Of a stretch of 64,000 bases of DNA, positions 1-8,886 are shown in pieces (the first letter of the stretch is position 1; every line of letters starts with the position of its first letter). The notes beneath the pieces are model-generated. The model saw only the letters and a program-made list of their open reading frames with translations. It was not told where the DNA came from and did not search any database. The stretch covers positions 663,001-727,000 of the forward strand of contig NZ_CP045420.1 of the NCBI RefSeq assembly GCF_009363795.1, given 5' to 3'. Made by a program: the position numbers and the translations under genes. The stretch comes from Palleronia sp. THAF1. GTDB lineage: Bacteria; Pseudomonadota; Alphaproteobacteria; Rhodobacterales; Rhodobacteraceae.

Positions 1-918
1 GTCGCGTTGAAGCGCTTCGTCGAAAAACCCGATGCCCTGAGTGCGGCAGAGATGGTGGCACAGGGCAACTTCCTTTGGAACGCCGGTATCTTCCTGTTCC
101 GCGCTGCAGATATGCTTGCGGCATTCAAGGCGTTCGCCCCCGATATGGCGGAAACCATGTATCACGCTCTGGATGCAGCAACGCCCGATCTTGGCTTCTT
201 GCGGCTTGCGGTCGAGCCGTGGTCACGTCTGCCGGATATCTCCATCGACTACGCGGTGATGGAAAAGGCCAGCAATCTGACAGTCGTGCCCTTCGAAGCC
301 CACTGGTCGGATCTTGGCGGATGGGAGGCGATCTGGCGCGAGAGCGGACCCGATGCCGACGGGGTCGTCGCCGGAGCCGGGGCCACCGCCATCGACTGCC
401 GCGGCTCGCTTTTGCGGGCCGAGGATGAAGGAATGCAAATCGTCGGGATCGGACTGAAGGACATCGTTGCCGTGGCGATGAACGATGCGGTGTTGATCGC
501 GGATAGATCGCGTACCCAAGACGTGCGACAGGCAGTCGTCGCCCTTAGGGCGAAGGGCGCGATGCAGGCGGATGCATTCACCAAGGACCATCGGCCCTGG
601 GGCTGGTTCGAACGGCTTGCCGTTGGCACGCGATTTCAGGTGAAGCGGATCGTCGTGGATCCGGGGGCGGCTTTGTCGTTGCAATCGCACGTCCACCGGT
701 CGGAGCACTGGATCGTGGTCGAAGGCACTGCCCGCGTGACCGTCGATGATGACGTGCGGCTGATCTCTGAGAACGAGAGCATCTATGTTCCGCTGGGCAG
801 CAAACACCGTCTCGAGAACCCCGGCCGGGTGCCCATGGTGCTGATCGAAGTGCAAACGGGGGCTTACGTGGGCGAAGACGACATCGTGCGCTACGAAGAT
901 ATGTTCGCGCGAAGCTGA
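1..918 (+). CDS. manC: Mannose-1-phosphate guanylyltransferase / mannose-6-phosphate isomerase, C-terminal part (5' end outside window)
   Basis: The frame is open from base 1, so the gene starts left of the window. About 305 codons of the usual roughly 470 are visible. The visible part covers the end of the nucleotidyltransferase domain (SIDYAVMEK, then SDLGGWEAIW) and a C-terminal cupin domain with DHRPWGWFE, FQVKRIVVDPGAALSLQ and HVHRSEHWIVVEG, the type II mannose-6-phosphate isomerase signature with its metal-binding histidines. The family makes GDP-mannose from mannose-1-phosphate and GTP for exopolysaccharide or LPS synthesis in the cytoplasm. The next gene encodes a secreted glycanase, so an exopolysaccharide locus probably continues to the left (inference). 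Confidence 0.9.
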   Translation, partial: VALKRFVEKPDALSAAEMVAQGNFLWNAGIFLFRAADMLAAFKAFAPDMAETMYHALDAATPDLGFLRLAVEPWSRLPDISIDYAVMEKASNLTVVPFEAHWSDLGGWEAIWRESGPDADGVVAGAGATAIDCRGSLLRAEDEGMQIVGIGLKDIVAVAMNDAVLIADRSRTQDVRQAVVALRAKGAMQADAFTKDHRPWGWFERLAVGTRFQVKRIVVDPGAALSLQSHVHRSEHWIVVEGTARVTVDDDVRLISENESIYVPLGSKHRLENPGRVPMVLIEVQTGAYVGEDDIVRYEDMFARS

Positions 919-1101
919 TCCGTTGTGTCGTCCGCCCGCCGGCGCTGTGATCGCCTGCACTTGCAAAGGTGGTGCTTTTCGGCGGCACAAAGGTCTCATA
1001 AAGGCGCCACAGTCTGGGCTTAGTCATTCAGTGTGTTTTATCCAGAGTACGGCGCATCGGATATGCTGTGCGCTCCTGGAAACCGCATCGAGAGGCGCCT
1101 T

Positions 1102-3243
1102 GTGACCAGCACGTCTGACATCAATATGATCAACCTTCAGGTCATTGCCGAAGATCAGATCGCCATCGATAAAGCCGATGGAACCTATGCTGCAAACATC
1201 GCCTCTGACCCCAAGTATTATTTCTGGCATTCGGAATTTCAGACGATCCCCATCGGGATGGACGGCAATCCAGAGCAGTTCGCTCAGAAGTTGCGCGAAT
1301 CGCTTCCGCAGGTGAACACGCTGCGGATGCCGTTCAACGAGCATTCCTTCAACGCCGACGGAACCCTGCACGAACAATATGAGCGTTTCCTGAGCGCTGC
1401 GGCGGCGGAGGGCTTCGAGATCCTGTTCGTCTACGCCGGCGGCGAGGTGCAGCGCGGCGGGAACGATGCCGCCTCTGCCGATGAACTTTACGACGCGCTC
1501 GACGGCGAGATCTTTGACGGGATGGCGGAAGGCTGGTCGTCTCTTCTGTCTTGGCTGGACGACAACGCGGACGTCAAAGATGCAGTCTACGGGTTAGAGA
1601 TCGCGAACGAGCCCGAAAGCTATTCGGTCGGCGGCGATCTGGACGGGGATACGTCCGACCGGTTCCTGGAACTTTACGGCGCGCATATGATCGAGCTGGC
1701 GGCGACGATAGACGCCAGTATCGACGCGAACATCCTGGTGGGCGGCTGGCGCTATTCGGCCAGTTTCGCCGAGCTGGACGCAGGGAACATCGACGGCCTG
1801 ACCGTGATCGAGGCTATCCGCGCCGCAATAGGTGACGATCTGGTCTGGTCGTCGCACTTCTATCCCGGCTGGGCGGGCACGAACGGCGCTGAAACCACGG
1901 AAGAACTGGAAGCCTTGCTGACCGCGCATTTCGCGGCGCTCGGCGATGACCTGATTCTGATCACCGAAACCAACGCGCCCGGATCGGTGGTCGACAATAT
2001 CGACCAGATCGATAGCGCGGCCTTCCTGTTCGCGCGCTCCTACGAGTGGTTTGCCGAAAATGGAATCGGCCTTGGATGGTTTCCCGGCGTGGAGACGGGG
2101 AGCTCAAACTTCGTGGTCATCGACGCGAACGGAACCCTGCGCTTCCTGCACCAAAGCTCTCTTGCCCATGGCATGAATGCCTACTCTCTGGACGAAGCCC
2201 CCGCAGAGCACGGCATGGCAGAGACGCTGAACACCGTGCTGATCGCGGGGCGTGTCCGGAACGAGGCGTATCAGCCAGAGGGCGTTACCTTCGATGAGAC
2301 GGACGGGATCGCCTACGGTTTCGGTTACGGCGGCGACGACACCATCACCGGTCAAGACATGGCGAATGACCTGATCTACGGCGGCACCGGCAAAGACGTT
2401 CTGCACGGCGGCGGCAATGACGATCACCTTTTCGGTCAATACGACGACGACATCCTGTTCGGCGGTGACGGCGATGATCACCTGTTCGGCGGCGATGGCA
2501 ACGACTGGCTTAACGCCGGGACGGGCTTCGATCAGCTTACCGGCGGTGCGGGCGCGGACACCTTCGACGGCGGCGCCGGGCATACCGACATCGTGGACTT
2601 CGATTGGGCCGATGGCGACCGCTTCGTTGTGGGAGGCACCGTCTGGAGCCTTGCGGGCATCGTCGCGGCAGGGACTCTGGAGGATGGCGCGCTGACGCTG
2701 GACCTTTATGGCGGCTCGGTCACCTTCCACGATTTCGAGACACTGAATTTCGTCGCCGTGATCGAAGCGCTATTCGGCGCGGGGGCTGCACCTACAGTGG
2801 TCGACGGGACGGCGGGGAACGACGTGATCGATGCGGATTACACCGATGCGGATGGGAACAGTATCGGCGAGACTGTCGATATGGTGATTGCCGGTGCCGG
2901 GAACGACAGTGTTTTCGGCGGTGCGGCAGACGACGTTCTGATGGGCGGCGGCGGCAACGATACCCTGGCGGGCGGCGGCGGCAACGATACCCTGGCGGGC
3001 GGCGAGGGGAATGACACCCTGATCGGTGGCGAGGGTGACGATGTTCTGGATGGCGGCGACGGAGGTGACCTGATCATCGCGGCCGGCGTCGATCCACTGG
3101 AGTTGCTGGAGTCGTATGAATTGCTCGGAGGCGATCCGCCAACGTTCGCGCAAGCGTCATCCGTACCGCCGTTGGACTGCACGGATCAGAGTGATGCTTT
3201 CGTGTTCGAGCCGAGCACTGCGGAGTCAGATAGCTTCTTTTAG
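1102..3243 (+). CDS. Secreted glycoside hydrolase (clan GH-A type) with RTX calcium-binding repeats
   Basis: The protein has 713 aa from the GTG at 1102, which has AGAGG at 1091-1095 upstream; an in-frame GTG at 1033 lacks a comparable site. Residues about 1-350 look like a TIM-barrel glycanase: GLEIANEPES carries a candidate acid/base Glu at about 170, and ILITETNAPG a candidate nucleophile Glu at about 289, as in GH5/GH39-like enzymes. Two blocks of GGxGxDxLx nonapeptides follow (about residues 408-495 and 570-663). There is no Sec signal peptide, and the C-terminus ends in acidic/hydrophobic residues (ESDSFF), as expected for type I secretion. The substrate is unknown; the manC neighbour suggests turnover of the cell's own exopolysaccharide. 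The exact GH family is not certain. Confidence 0.8.
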   Translation: MTSTSDINMINLQVIAEDQIAIDKADGTYAANIASDPKYYFWHSEFQTIPIGMDGNPEQFAQKLRESLPQVNTLRMPFNEHSFNADGTLHEQYERFLSAAAAEGFEILFVYAGGEVQRGGNDAASADELYDALDGEIFDGMAEGWSSLLSWLDDNADVKDAVYGLEIANEPESYSVGGDLDGDTSDRFLELYGAHMIELAATIDASIDANILVGGWRYSASFAELDAGNIDGLTVIEAIRAAIGDDLVWSSHFYPGWAGTNGAETTEELEALLTAHFAALGDDLILITETNAPGSVVDNIDQIDSAAFLFARSYEWFAENGIGLGWFPGVETGSSNFVVIDANGTLRFLHQSSLAHGMNAYSLDEAPAEHGMAETLNTVLIAGRVRNEAYQPEGVTFDETDGIAYGFGYGGDDTITGQDMANDLIYGGTGKDVLHGGGNDDHLFGQYDDDILFGGDGDDHLFGGDGNDWLNAGTGFDQLTGGAGADTFDGGAGHTDIVDFDWADGDRFVVGGTVWSLAGIVAAGTLEDGALTLDLYGGSVTFHDFETLNFVAVIEALFGAGAAPTVVDGTAGNDVIDADYTDADGNSIGETVDMVIAGAGNDSVFGGAADDVLMGGGGNDTLAGGGGNDTLAGGEGNDTLIGGEGDDVLDGGDGGDLIIAAGVDPLELLESYELLGGDPPTFAQASSVPPLDCTDQSDAFVFEPSTAESDSFF
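2943..2996 (+). repeat. Two exact 27-nt tandem repeats encoding RTX nonapeptides
   Basis: The 27-base unit at 2943-2969 is repeated without change at 2970-2996, each encoding one GGGGNDTLA nonapeptide. A third, diverged unit follows. Identity at the DNA level suggests a recent duplication, so repeat number may vary between strains. Confidence 0.85.
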
Positions 3244-3255
3244 TCTTTGATCGGC

Positions 3256-4227
3256 CTAGCGCGCCATGCGGCTGAAACGGTACTCCGTGATCTGACGATA
3301 GGGGATGTTCGGGCGCGTCACGATGGACGGCCACTCCGCGCGACCGGGCGCGTCGGGCCACATCTGCGGCTCGAACGCCAGAGCAGCCCCTTTCGGATAG
3401 GGCGCGCCGTGGACAGTCGGGCCGTCGATCCCGAACTTGTGCATCCCGAAGACCTGTAGGCCCGGCGCGGTGGTGTGCATCTCCATCGCGCGGTCAGCGC
3501 CTTCCATCCGCAGGGCGAACCTCAAGGGGCCGGGGGCGTTCGTCAGACAGAAATTGTGGTCCAGCAGGGGAAGCACATCTGCGTCGAGCAGGATGCCACC
3601 GCGGAAGTCGAACGGCGTATCCGCGACCGGCGCGATCTGGCCGGTCGGGATCGTGTCGGCGTCGACGGGTAGATAGTGATCCGCCGCGATCGTCAGTCGC
3701 TGGCCACTCCAGCCGGTCGGCGCTTGCATCGTCCAGTAACCGTGATGCGCAAGGTTGACCCACGTCGGCGCATCGGTTTCGGCGGTGAGTTCTTGCACCA
3801 GAGTGCCGTCATTCAACGCATACCGCGCGCGGAACACTCGGTTGCCGGGCAATCCGCCCTCGCCATCCGGACAGTCCACGCGCAGCGTGACGTGGTCCGT
3901 GCCATGGTCCTCAACGCTCCAGTCCTTCAGGTTCAGCCCTGCTGCACCCGAATGCAGGGCGTTACAGCCGTTCTCATTAGCTTCCATCTGCATCGTGCGC
4001 CCGTCGATCTGACCGGACGCCCCTGCGATGCGGTTCGCCACCGGCCCCATGACCGCGCCGAAATGGGACATCGGTGGATCGGTATAGTCTTCCAGCGATG
4101 GCGCGCCGAGGGTGACCGAAAAATCATCCCCCACCATGCGCACGACCTGCACCACTGCCCCGCGGCGCAGGATATGCACGTGCAGGTCATCGTTGCGCAG
4201 TTCGATCATGGTGTTTTCATCGGTCAT
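3256..4227 (-). CDS. galM: Aldose 1-epimerase family protein
   Basis: This 323-aa protein interconverts alpha and beta anomers of aldoses such as galactose or glucose. Family motifs are GPVANRIAGA near residue 60, NALHSG near 90 (a conserved His), and NLAHHGYW near 160 with the catalytic His region. There is no signal peptide, so it should be cytoplasmic. It lies 7 bp downstream of soeC on the same strand and is probably cotranscribed with soeABC, although the functions are unrelated. It converges on the RTX glycanase with only 12 bp between the stop codons. The family is clear; the sugar is not. Confidence 0.85.
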   Translation of the reverse strand: MTDENTMIELRNDDLHVHILRRGAVVQVVRMVGDDFSVTLGAPSLEDYTDPPMSHFGAVMGPVANRIAGASGQIDGRTMQMEANENGCNALHSGAAGLNLKDWSVEDHGTDHVTLRVDCPDGEGGLPGNRVFRARYALNDGTLVQELTAETDAPTWVNLAHHGYWTMQAPTGWSGQRLTIAADHYLPVDADTIPTGQIAPVADTPFDFRGGILLDADVLPLLDHNFCLTNAPGPLRFALRMEGADRAMEMHTTAPGLQVFGMHKFGIDGPTVHGAPYPKGAALAFEPQMWPDAPGRAEWPSIVTRPNIPYRQITEYRFSRMAR

Positions 4228-4234
4228 GGCGGGC

Positions 4235-5086
4235 CTATCGATAGTAGTGAGAAAGGACGTGCTCGGCCTGTGCGAAGAACAGCCAGCGGATCAGTAGCGT
4301 TCCGACGATATGCGTGATCGCGGCCAGCGCGACCGTTACGCCTTCGCCCGGCAGCACAAGACACGCAAGTGGTGCGGCGTAGGCCAAGGCCAGCCCGATT
4401 GATCGCAGCCGCAACGCATGTTTGCGGCCCACGAGGAACACCATCTCTCGGGTCAGGTAGCTGTCGCCTGTGTGGGGTGGCTCGAACGGGCGAGTGTCCG
4501 GCCCAAGCCCTGTTGCGCTGCCGGTTGTCGTTGGGCTGGCTCTTCGGTCGCCCAACCGCCACGTCGCGAATTGCGCGGCACCCGTTGCGATCAGCAGGAC
4601 CGCGCCGGGCAAAGCGAGCCCGGCCAGAAGCGTGCCAGCAGTCGCGGCATGCGCCAGGAAGATAGCGGGCGTCGACCAGTGATGCCATCGCGGTACGGTG
4701 GCCAGTTGCGCGTAAATCATCGCGGTGGCGGTGACCGTCGCGATGCACAACAGCGCCGCGAGTATCCCAAGGGGTAGCGCCCAGACGCCCGCCAACGCTA
4801 GCGCGGCGAAAAGGCCGAAGGTCGCCAAGGTGGCAACGGCCAGCCAAGCCTCGCGGCTCAGCCAAGAGGTGCGCCATTCGCGAAACGCCTTCAGCGCCCG
4901 CTCGGGACGGCCCAGATGCAGTGTCGAGGCAGACAGGCCGAGGCCGGCCAGAACAATGGCCAGCGCGATACGCATGAAGCCTGCCCAGCCTTCGACCGGT
5001 CCCGCACCAAGACCCAACAACGCCATAAGGCCGAAGCCTGCACCCGACAGGGTGGTGAACGCGATCAGCGATGCGGCGGGATGCAT
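4235..5086 (-). CDS. soeC: DmsC/NrfD-like membrane anchor of molybdenum oxidoreductase, probable SoeC
   Basis: This 283-aa protein is strongly hydrophobic with about eight predicted membrane segments. It carries the DmsC-family stretch STLHLGRPERALKAFREW (about residues 55-72) and SWLSREAW. It would anchor the catalytic and iron-sulfur subunits to the inner membrane and pass electrons to or from the quinone pool. It starts 4 bp downstream of soeB and is the third gene of a three-subunit set. In Roseobacter-group bacteria and Allochromatium this gene order encodes the cytoplasmically oriented sulfite dehydrogenase SoeABC. A DMSO or polysulfide reductase is the alternative. Confidence 0.72.
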   Translation of the reverse strand: MHPAASLIAFTTLSGAGFGLMALLGLGAGPVEGWAGFMRIALAIVLAGLGLSASTLHLGRPERALKAFREWRTSWLSREAWLAVATLATFGLFAALALAGVWALPLGILAALLCIATVTATAMIYAQLATVPRWHHWSTPAIFLAHAATAGTLLAGLALPGAVLLIATGAAQFATWRLGDRRASPTTTGSATGLGPDTRPFEPPHTGDSYLTREMVFLVGRKHALRLRSIGLALAYAAPLACLVLPGEGVTVALAAITHIVGTLLIRWLFFAQAEHVLSHYYR

Positions 5087-5090
5087 TCGG

Positions 5091-5834
5091 TCAGCCCATT
5101 TTCGTCAAAGCACGGTCCAGCCAGCCCAGAAAGCCGCCGGGCTCTTCGGTGATCGGCTCCAGCAGGGGTGCCAACACGTCGATCTCTTCGTTCGGCACGC
5201 GGGCGGGCAGGTACTTGTTCACGGGCCGCGTTCCCGCCTCTGGCATCAGGTCATAGCCGCCGCGCTCGGCCACCATCAACGACACATCGCTGTCGGGATC
5301 TCCCAGATCGCCGAAATGGCGCGCTTTGGTGGGGCAGGTGCGGACGCAGGCGGGGATGCGGTCTTCCTCTGGCAGGTTGTGGTTGTCGATCCGGTCCACG
5401 CAGAGGGTGCACTTCTTCATCACCTTCTCGGACGGGTCCTGCTCGCGCGCGCCGTATGGGCAGGCCCAAGCGCAAAGACCGCAGCCGATGCACTCGGATT
5501 CGTTGACCAGCACGATCCCGTCTTCGCTGCGTTTGTAACTCGCACCGGTAGGGCAGACGGTAACGCAGGGCGCGTCGTCGCAATGCAGGCAGGACTTCGG
5601 GAAGTGGACAAGGCGTGGGGGCAGGTCGGGAGCCGTAACCTCATACGAGTGGACGCGGTTCAGGAATGCGCCGGAGGGATTGGCGCCGTGCGCATCCGCG
5701 TCGGCCAGCGGGCTGCCGTAGTTCTCGGTGTTCCACGCTTTGCAGGCGATCACGCAGGCATGGCAGCCGACGCAGACGTCCAGGTCGATCACGAGGCCCA
5801 ACTTGCGCTCGGTGCGTTCCGGAAGGGCCGTCAT
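5091..5834 (-). CDS. soeB: Four-cluster [4Fe-4S] ferredoxin subunit, probable SoeB
   Basis: The protein has 247 aa from the ATG at 5834 (MTALPERTERKLGLVIDLD). An upstream ATG at 5897 is in frame but would run into soeA. Four cysteine groups typical of DmsB/PhsB/SoeB are present: CVGCHACVIACKAWN, CLHCDDAPCVTVCPTGA, CIGCGLCAWACPYGA and CTLCVDRI with CVRTCPTKA. It transfers electrons between the molybdenum subunit and the membrane anchor. There is no Tat signal, in line with a cytoplasmic complex. It lies 49 bp after soeA and 4 bp before soeC. Confidence 0.82.
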   Translation of the reverse strand: MTALPERTERKLGLVIDLDVCVGCHACVIACKAWNTENYGSPLADADAHGANPSGAFLNRVHSYEVTAPDLPPRLVHFPKSCLHCDDAPCVTVCPTGASYKRSEDGIVLVNESECIGCGLCAWACPYGAREQDPSEKVMKKCTLCVDRIDNHNLPEEDRIPACVRTCPTKARHFGDLGDPDSDVSLMVAERGGYDLMPEAGTRPVNKYLPARVPNEEIDVLAPLLEPITEEPGGFLGWLDRALTKMG

Positions 5835-5856
5835 GCGTCTGCCTTTGCGCGGCGGC

Positions 5857-5883
5857 CATGAGTATTTATGAAAACAAAGAAGA
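5857..5883 (+). repeat. Partial copy of family-1 dispersed repeat (tail only)
   Basis: The gap between soeA and soeB holds GAGTATTTATGAAAAC followed by AAAGAAG. This resembles the GAGATATTTCCGGAAC / GGTGAAG tail of the full element at 11423-11484. The GC-rich hairpins of the full element are absent here. This is a weak copy, assigned by similarity to the tail only. Confidence 0.45.
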
Positions 5884-8712
5884 TCATTCGCGGCCACCGG
5901 TTGCGCGCGCGACCAAAGCAGGGCCTTTACCCACGGGGCTGTCCTGCCGCGCCAGCGCCGGGTGAGAGACCTTTGAGGGCTTTACCTTTTCCACCTTCAC
6001 GCGGCAGTCGAACCAGGCGGCCTGACCGGTGATAGGATCGGAGTTCGACCAGCGCAGACCGTCACCCTTTTCGGGGTGCAACTCGTGGATCAGGTGGTTC
6101 AGCAGAAAGCCCTTTCGCGCCTCTGGCGCTTTCGGGTCCAGCGCCCACGCCCCGCGCCGTTTGCCGATGGCATTCCAGGTCCAGACGGTGTTGGGGTTCA
6201 GCGCCTCCATCAACGCGACCGGCACGGTGATCTCTGCGTGGATCGAGGACACGCGCGCCCAGTCACCATCGCAAAATTTGCACTTTTCCCACAAATTCGG
6301 CGGAACATAGAGCGGATTGATCCCGTGAATTTGACGTAACCAGACATTCGGCCCGCCCCATGAGTGGTACATCGCCGCCGGGCGTTGGGTCAGGGCGTAG
6401 AAGGGGTATTCCTCTGGATCGGCATGGCCATCTTCCAGCGGCGCGTACCAGATCGGCAGCGGATCGTGGGTCAGGGCCATCCGGGCGCGCAGGTGATCTG
6501 GGGGCTGGCGTGTGCCTATCCCCTCGGCCGCCGCCTGGAAACGGCGCAGGGGTTCGGACCACAGTTCGAACAGGTAGGGCTGGGGCGCGTCGGTGAAGCC
6601 CATGGTCTGCGACCAGTCCCACCACGCTGTGTTGAACGGCTTGAGGAAGCGCGCCGCTTCTGGAACGGTGAAGGTCTTGAAGCCGCTGTTCGCGATGTAG
6701 GCGTCGATCTGGCTGCCGTTCGGTGCGCCGCGACCGTCCGTCAGTCCGGTGTCGCCCACACGCCATCCCGCCAGCGGCCCAACGCCGGGACGGCGTTCGT
6801 GGTTGGCCATGTAGTCGGCGTAGTCGGTGTAGAGCGGTTCGCCGTCCTGCACGAACCCGGGCAATTCCAGACGATTGGCAAGGTCCACCAGGACCGATTG
6901 GAAGGGCCGCACGTCCCGGTCGGGTTCCACCACGGGCCAGCGAATGGCGTCGGCGGCGTGATCGGGTTCGGATATGGGGCGGTCGAGCAGCGAGATGCAG
7001 TCGTGCCGCTCCAGATATGTCGTATCAGGCAGAACGAGGTCGGCGTAGGCAACCATCTCTGACGAATAGGCGTCGGAATAGATGATGAAGGGGATGCGGT
7101 AGTTGTCGTCTTCGTCGCGGTCCTCCAGCATCCCCATGACCTGCGCGGTGTTCATGGAAGAGTTCCACGCCATGTTGGCCATATAGAGGAACAGGGTGTC
7201 GATCTGGTACGGCTCTCCCGCGTAGGCGTTCGAGATGACCATATGCATAAGGCCGTGGAGCGACAGCGGATTTTCCCAACTGAACGCCTTGTCCAGTCTC
7301 AGGGGTTGGCCGTCGTCATCCACCAGTAGGTCGTCGGGCCCCTGCGGCAGGCCCAGATGCGGGCCATCCAACGCGCGCCGATCCGTACCCTTGGCGCAGG
7401 GTCTGGGATGGGCGCTGGCGGGCTTGGGGTAGGGCGGCTTGAAGCGCGAGCCGCCCGGCACGTCGACCGAGCCGAGCAGCACCTGAAGCAAGTGGATCGC
7501 GCGCGCCGTCTGGAAGCCGTTGGAATGGGCAGAGATCCCGCGCATGGCGTGCATCGCGACGGGGCGGGCGGTGACCGAGGCGTGCGTTTCGCCGCGAAAG
7601 TCCGTCCACTCCTGCGGATGCTCCCACGATTTGTCGAACGCCGCGTGGGCGAGGTCTGCGGCGATGCGGTGGATTTGCGCGGGGTCGATCCCACACTTCG
7701 GGCCGACGCGCTCGGGCGCGTGGTCGTCTGACAGGTAGCGTTCGGACAGTTCCAAGAAGACGGATCGGTGCGTGGTCCCCGCCTTTCGCATCTTGCCAGC
7801 AAGGTCGGGTTTCACTCCCGGCGCGTCCCAAGCGGCCAGCTTGCGGGTGGCGCGGTCCATGACAAGCGGTTTGCCATCGTCGTCGCGCAGGATGAGGCCG
7901 TAGGTGTCGGACTTGGGATCGCCATCCAGCAGGCAAGGCGCGTTGGTCCAGCGCGACAGGTAGTCCAGATCGATGCGGCCCGCCTTTAGCAGGCAATGGA
8001 TCAGCGACAGCACGAACAACCCGTCGGTGCCGGGTGTGATGCCCACCCATTCATCCGCGATGGCGTTGTAGCCCGTGCGGATCGGGTTCACGCCGATGAT
8101 CTTGGCGCCGCGCTCTTTCAGCTTGGACAGGCCCAGCTTGATCGGGTTGCTGTCGTGGTCTTCCGCTGTGCCGAACAGCAGGAAGACCTCGGCCCGCTCC
8201 CAGTCGGGCGACATGAACTCCCAGAACGCACCGCCCAAGGTATACAGGCCGGCGGCGGCCATGTTGACCGAGCAAAAGCCGCCGTGGGCCGCGTAGTTCG
8301 GCGTTCCGAACATCTGCGCCCAGTAGCCGGTGAACGACTGCGACTGATCACGCCCGGTGAAGAAGGCCAGCTTCTTCGGGTCGTCCGCGCGGATGCGGCC
8401 CAAGCGTTCGGCCACGATGCCAAGCGCCTCGTCCCAGGAAATCTCTTCGAACTTGCCGTCCCCTCGCGCCCCAACACGGCGCAACGGGGCCCGCAACCGT
8501 GCCGCCGACTCGTGCTGCATGATGCCCGCAGCGCCCTTGGCGCACAGCACACCCTTGTTGATGGGGTGGTCGCGGTTGCCTTCGATATAGGCGATCTTCT
8601 CACCCTTCATATGCACGTCAATCCCGCAACGGCAGGCGCACATGTAGCAGGTGGTCTTGCGGACCTCGTCCCCCGGTGAGGGGTGCGGATCGAAATGCGG
8701 TTCACCGTCCAT
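5884..8712 (-). CDS. soeA: Molybdopterin oxidoreductase catalytic subunit, probable sulfite dehydrogenase SoeA
   Basis: The 942-aa protein belongs to the DMSO reductase family (bis-MGD). The N-terminus has a [4Fe-4S] ligand set, CYMCACRCGIDVH with a later GVLCAKG. ISWDEALGIVAERL, TGRDQSQSFTGYWAQMFG and VNPIRTGYNAIADEWVGI are typical cofactor-domain segments, and the molybdopterin dinucleotide-binding domain is at the C-terminus (LTQRPAAMYHSWGG). No twin-arginine signal is present, which fits cytoplasmic SoeA and argues against periplasmic DmsA or PhsA. SoeABC oxidises sulfite to sulfate and feeds the quinone pool. The sulfite-releasing SuyAB operon in this window supports that role. The substrate assignment is inference. 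Confidence 0.7.
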   Translation of the reverse strand: MDGEPHFDPHPSPGDEVRKTTCYMCACRCGIDVHMKGEKIAYIEGNRDHPINKGVLCAKGAAGIMQHESAARLRAPLRRVGARGDGKFEEISWDEALGIVAERLGRIRADDPKKLAFFTGRDQSQSFTGYWAQMFGTPNYAAHGGFCSVNMAAAGLYTLGGAFWEFMSPDWERAEVFLLFGTAEDHDSNPIKLGLSKLKERGAKIIGVNPIRTGYNAIADEWVGITPGTDGLFVLSLIHCLLKAGRIDLDYLSRWTNAPCLLDGDPKSDTYGLILRDDDGKPLVMDRATRKLAAWDAPGVKPDLAGKMRKAGTTHRSVFLELSERYLSDDHAPERVGPKCGIDPAQIHRIAADLAHAAFDKSWEHPQEWTDFRGETHASVTARPVAMHAMRGISAHSNGFQTARAIHLLQVLLGSVDVPGGSRFKPPYPKPASAHPRPCAKGTDRRALDGPHLGLPQGPDDLLVDDDGQPLRLDKAFSWENPLSLHGLMHMVISNAYAGEPYQIDTLFLYMANMAWNSSMNTAQVMGMLEDRDEDDNYRIPFIIYSDAYSSEMVAYADLVLPDTTYLERHDCISLLDRPISEPDHAADAIRWPVVEPDRDVRPFQSVLVDLANRLELPGFVQDGEPLYTDYADYMANHERRPGVGPLAGWRVGDTGLTDGRGAPNGSQIDAYIANSGFKTFTVPEAARFLKPFNTAWWDWSQTMGFTDAPQPYLFELWSEPLRRFQAAAEGIGTRQPPDHLRARMALTHDPLPIWYAPLEDGHADPEEYPFYALTQRPAAMYHSWGGPNVWLRQIHGINPLYVPPNLWEKCKFCDGDWARVSSIHAEITVPVALMEALNPNTVWTWNAIGKRRGAWALDPKAPEARKGFLLNHLIHELHPEKGDGLRWSNSDPITGQAAWFDCRVKVEKVKPSKVSHPALARQDSPVGKGPALVARATGGRE

Positions 8713-8886
8713 GCCCTATCTCTGGCAGAGCATCGGACCGGCGAAAAGGGGGCGCGCACGGTGCGGCATCGCGCCGCCGGTTGCGCTCATGTCGCAAATC
8801 GCAGGCGGACGGTCGGGCGGACGCCTGTGGACGGGCGCGGTGCCGCGTTAAAGGGGCAGCGAAACGTAAGTCGAAGGACGCATGCT

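Noticed and set aside
2320-3090. The GGxGxD repeat DNA as a CRISPR or satellite
   Set aside because: The repeats are in frame and encode RTX calcium-binding nonapeptides; there are no spacers.
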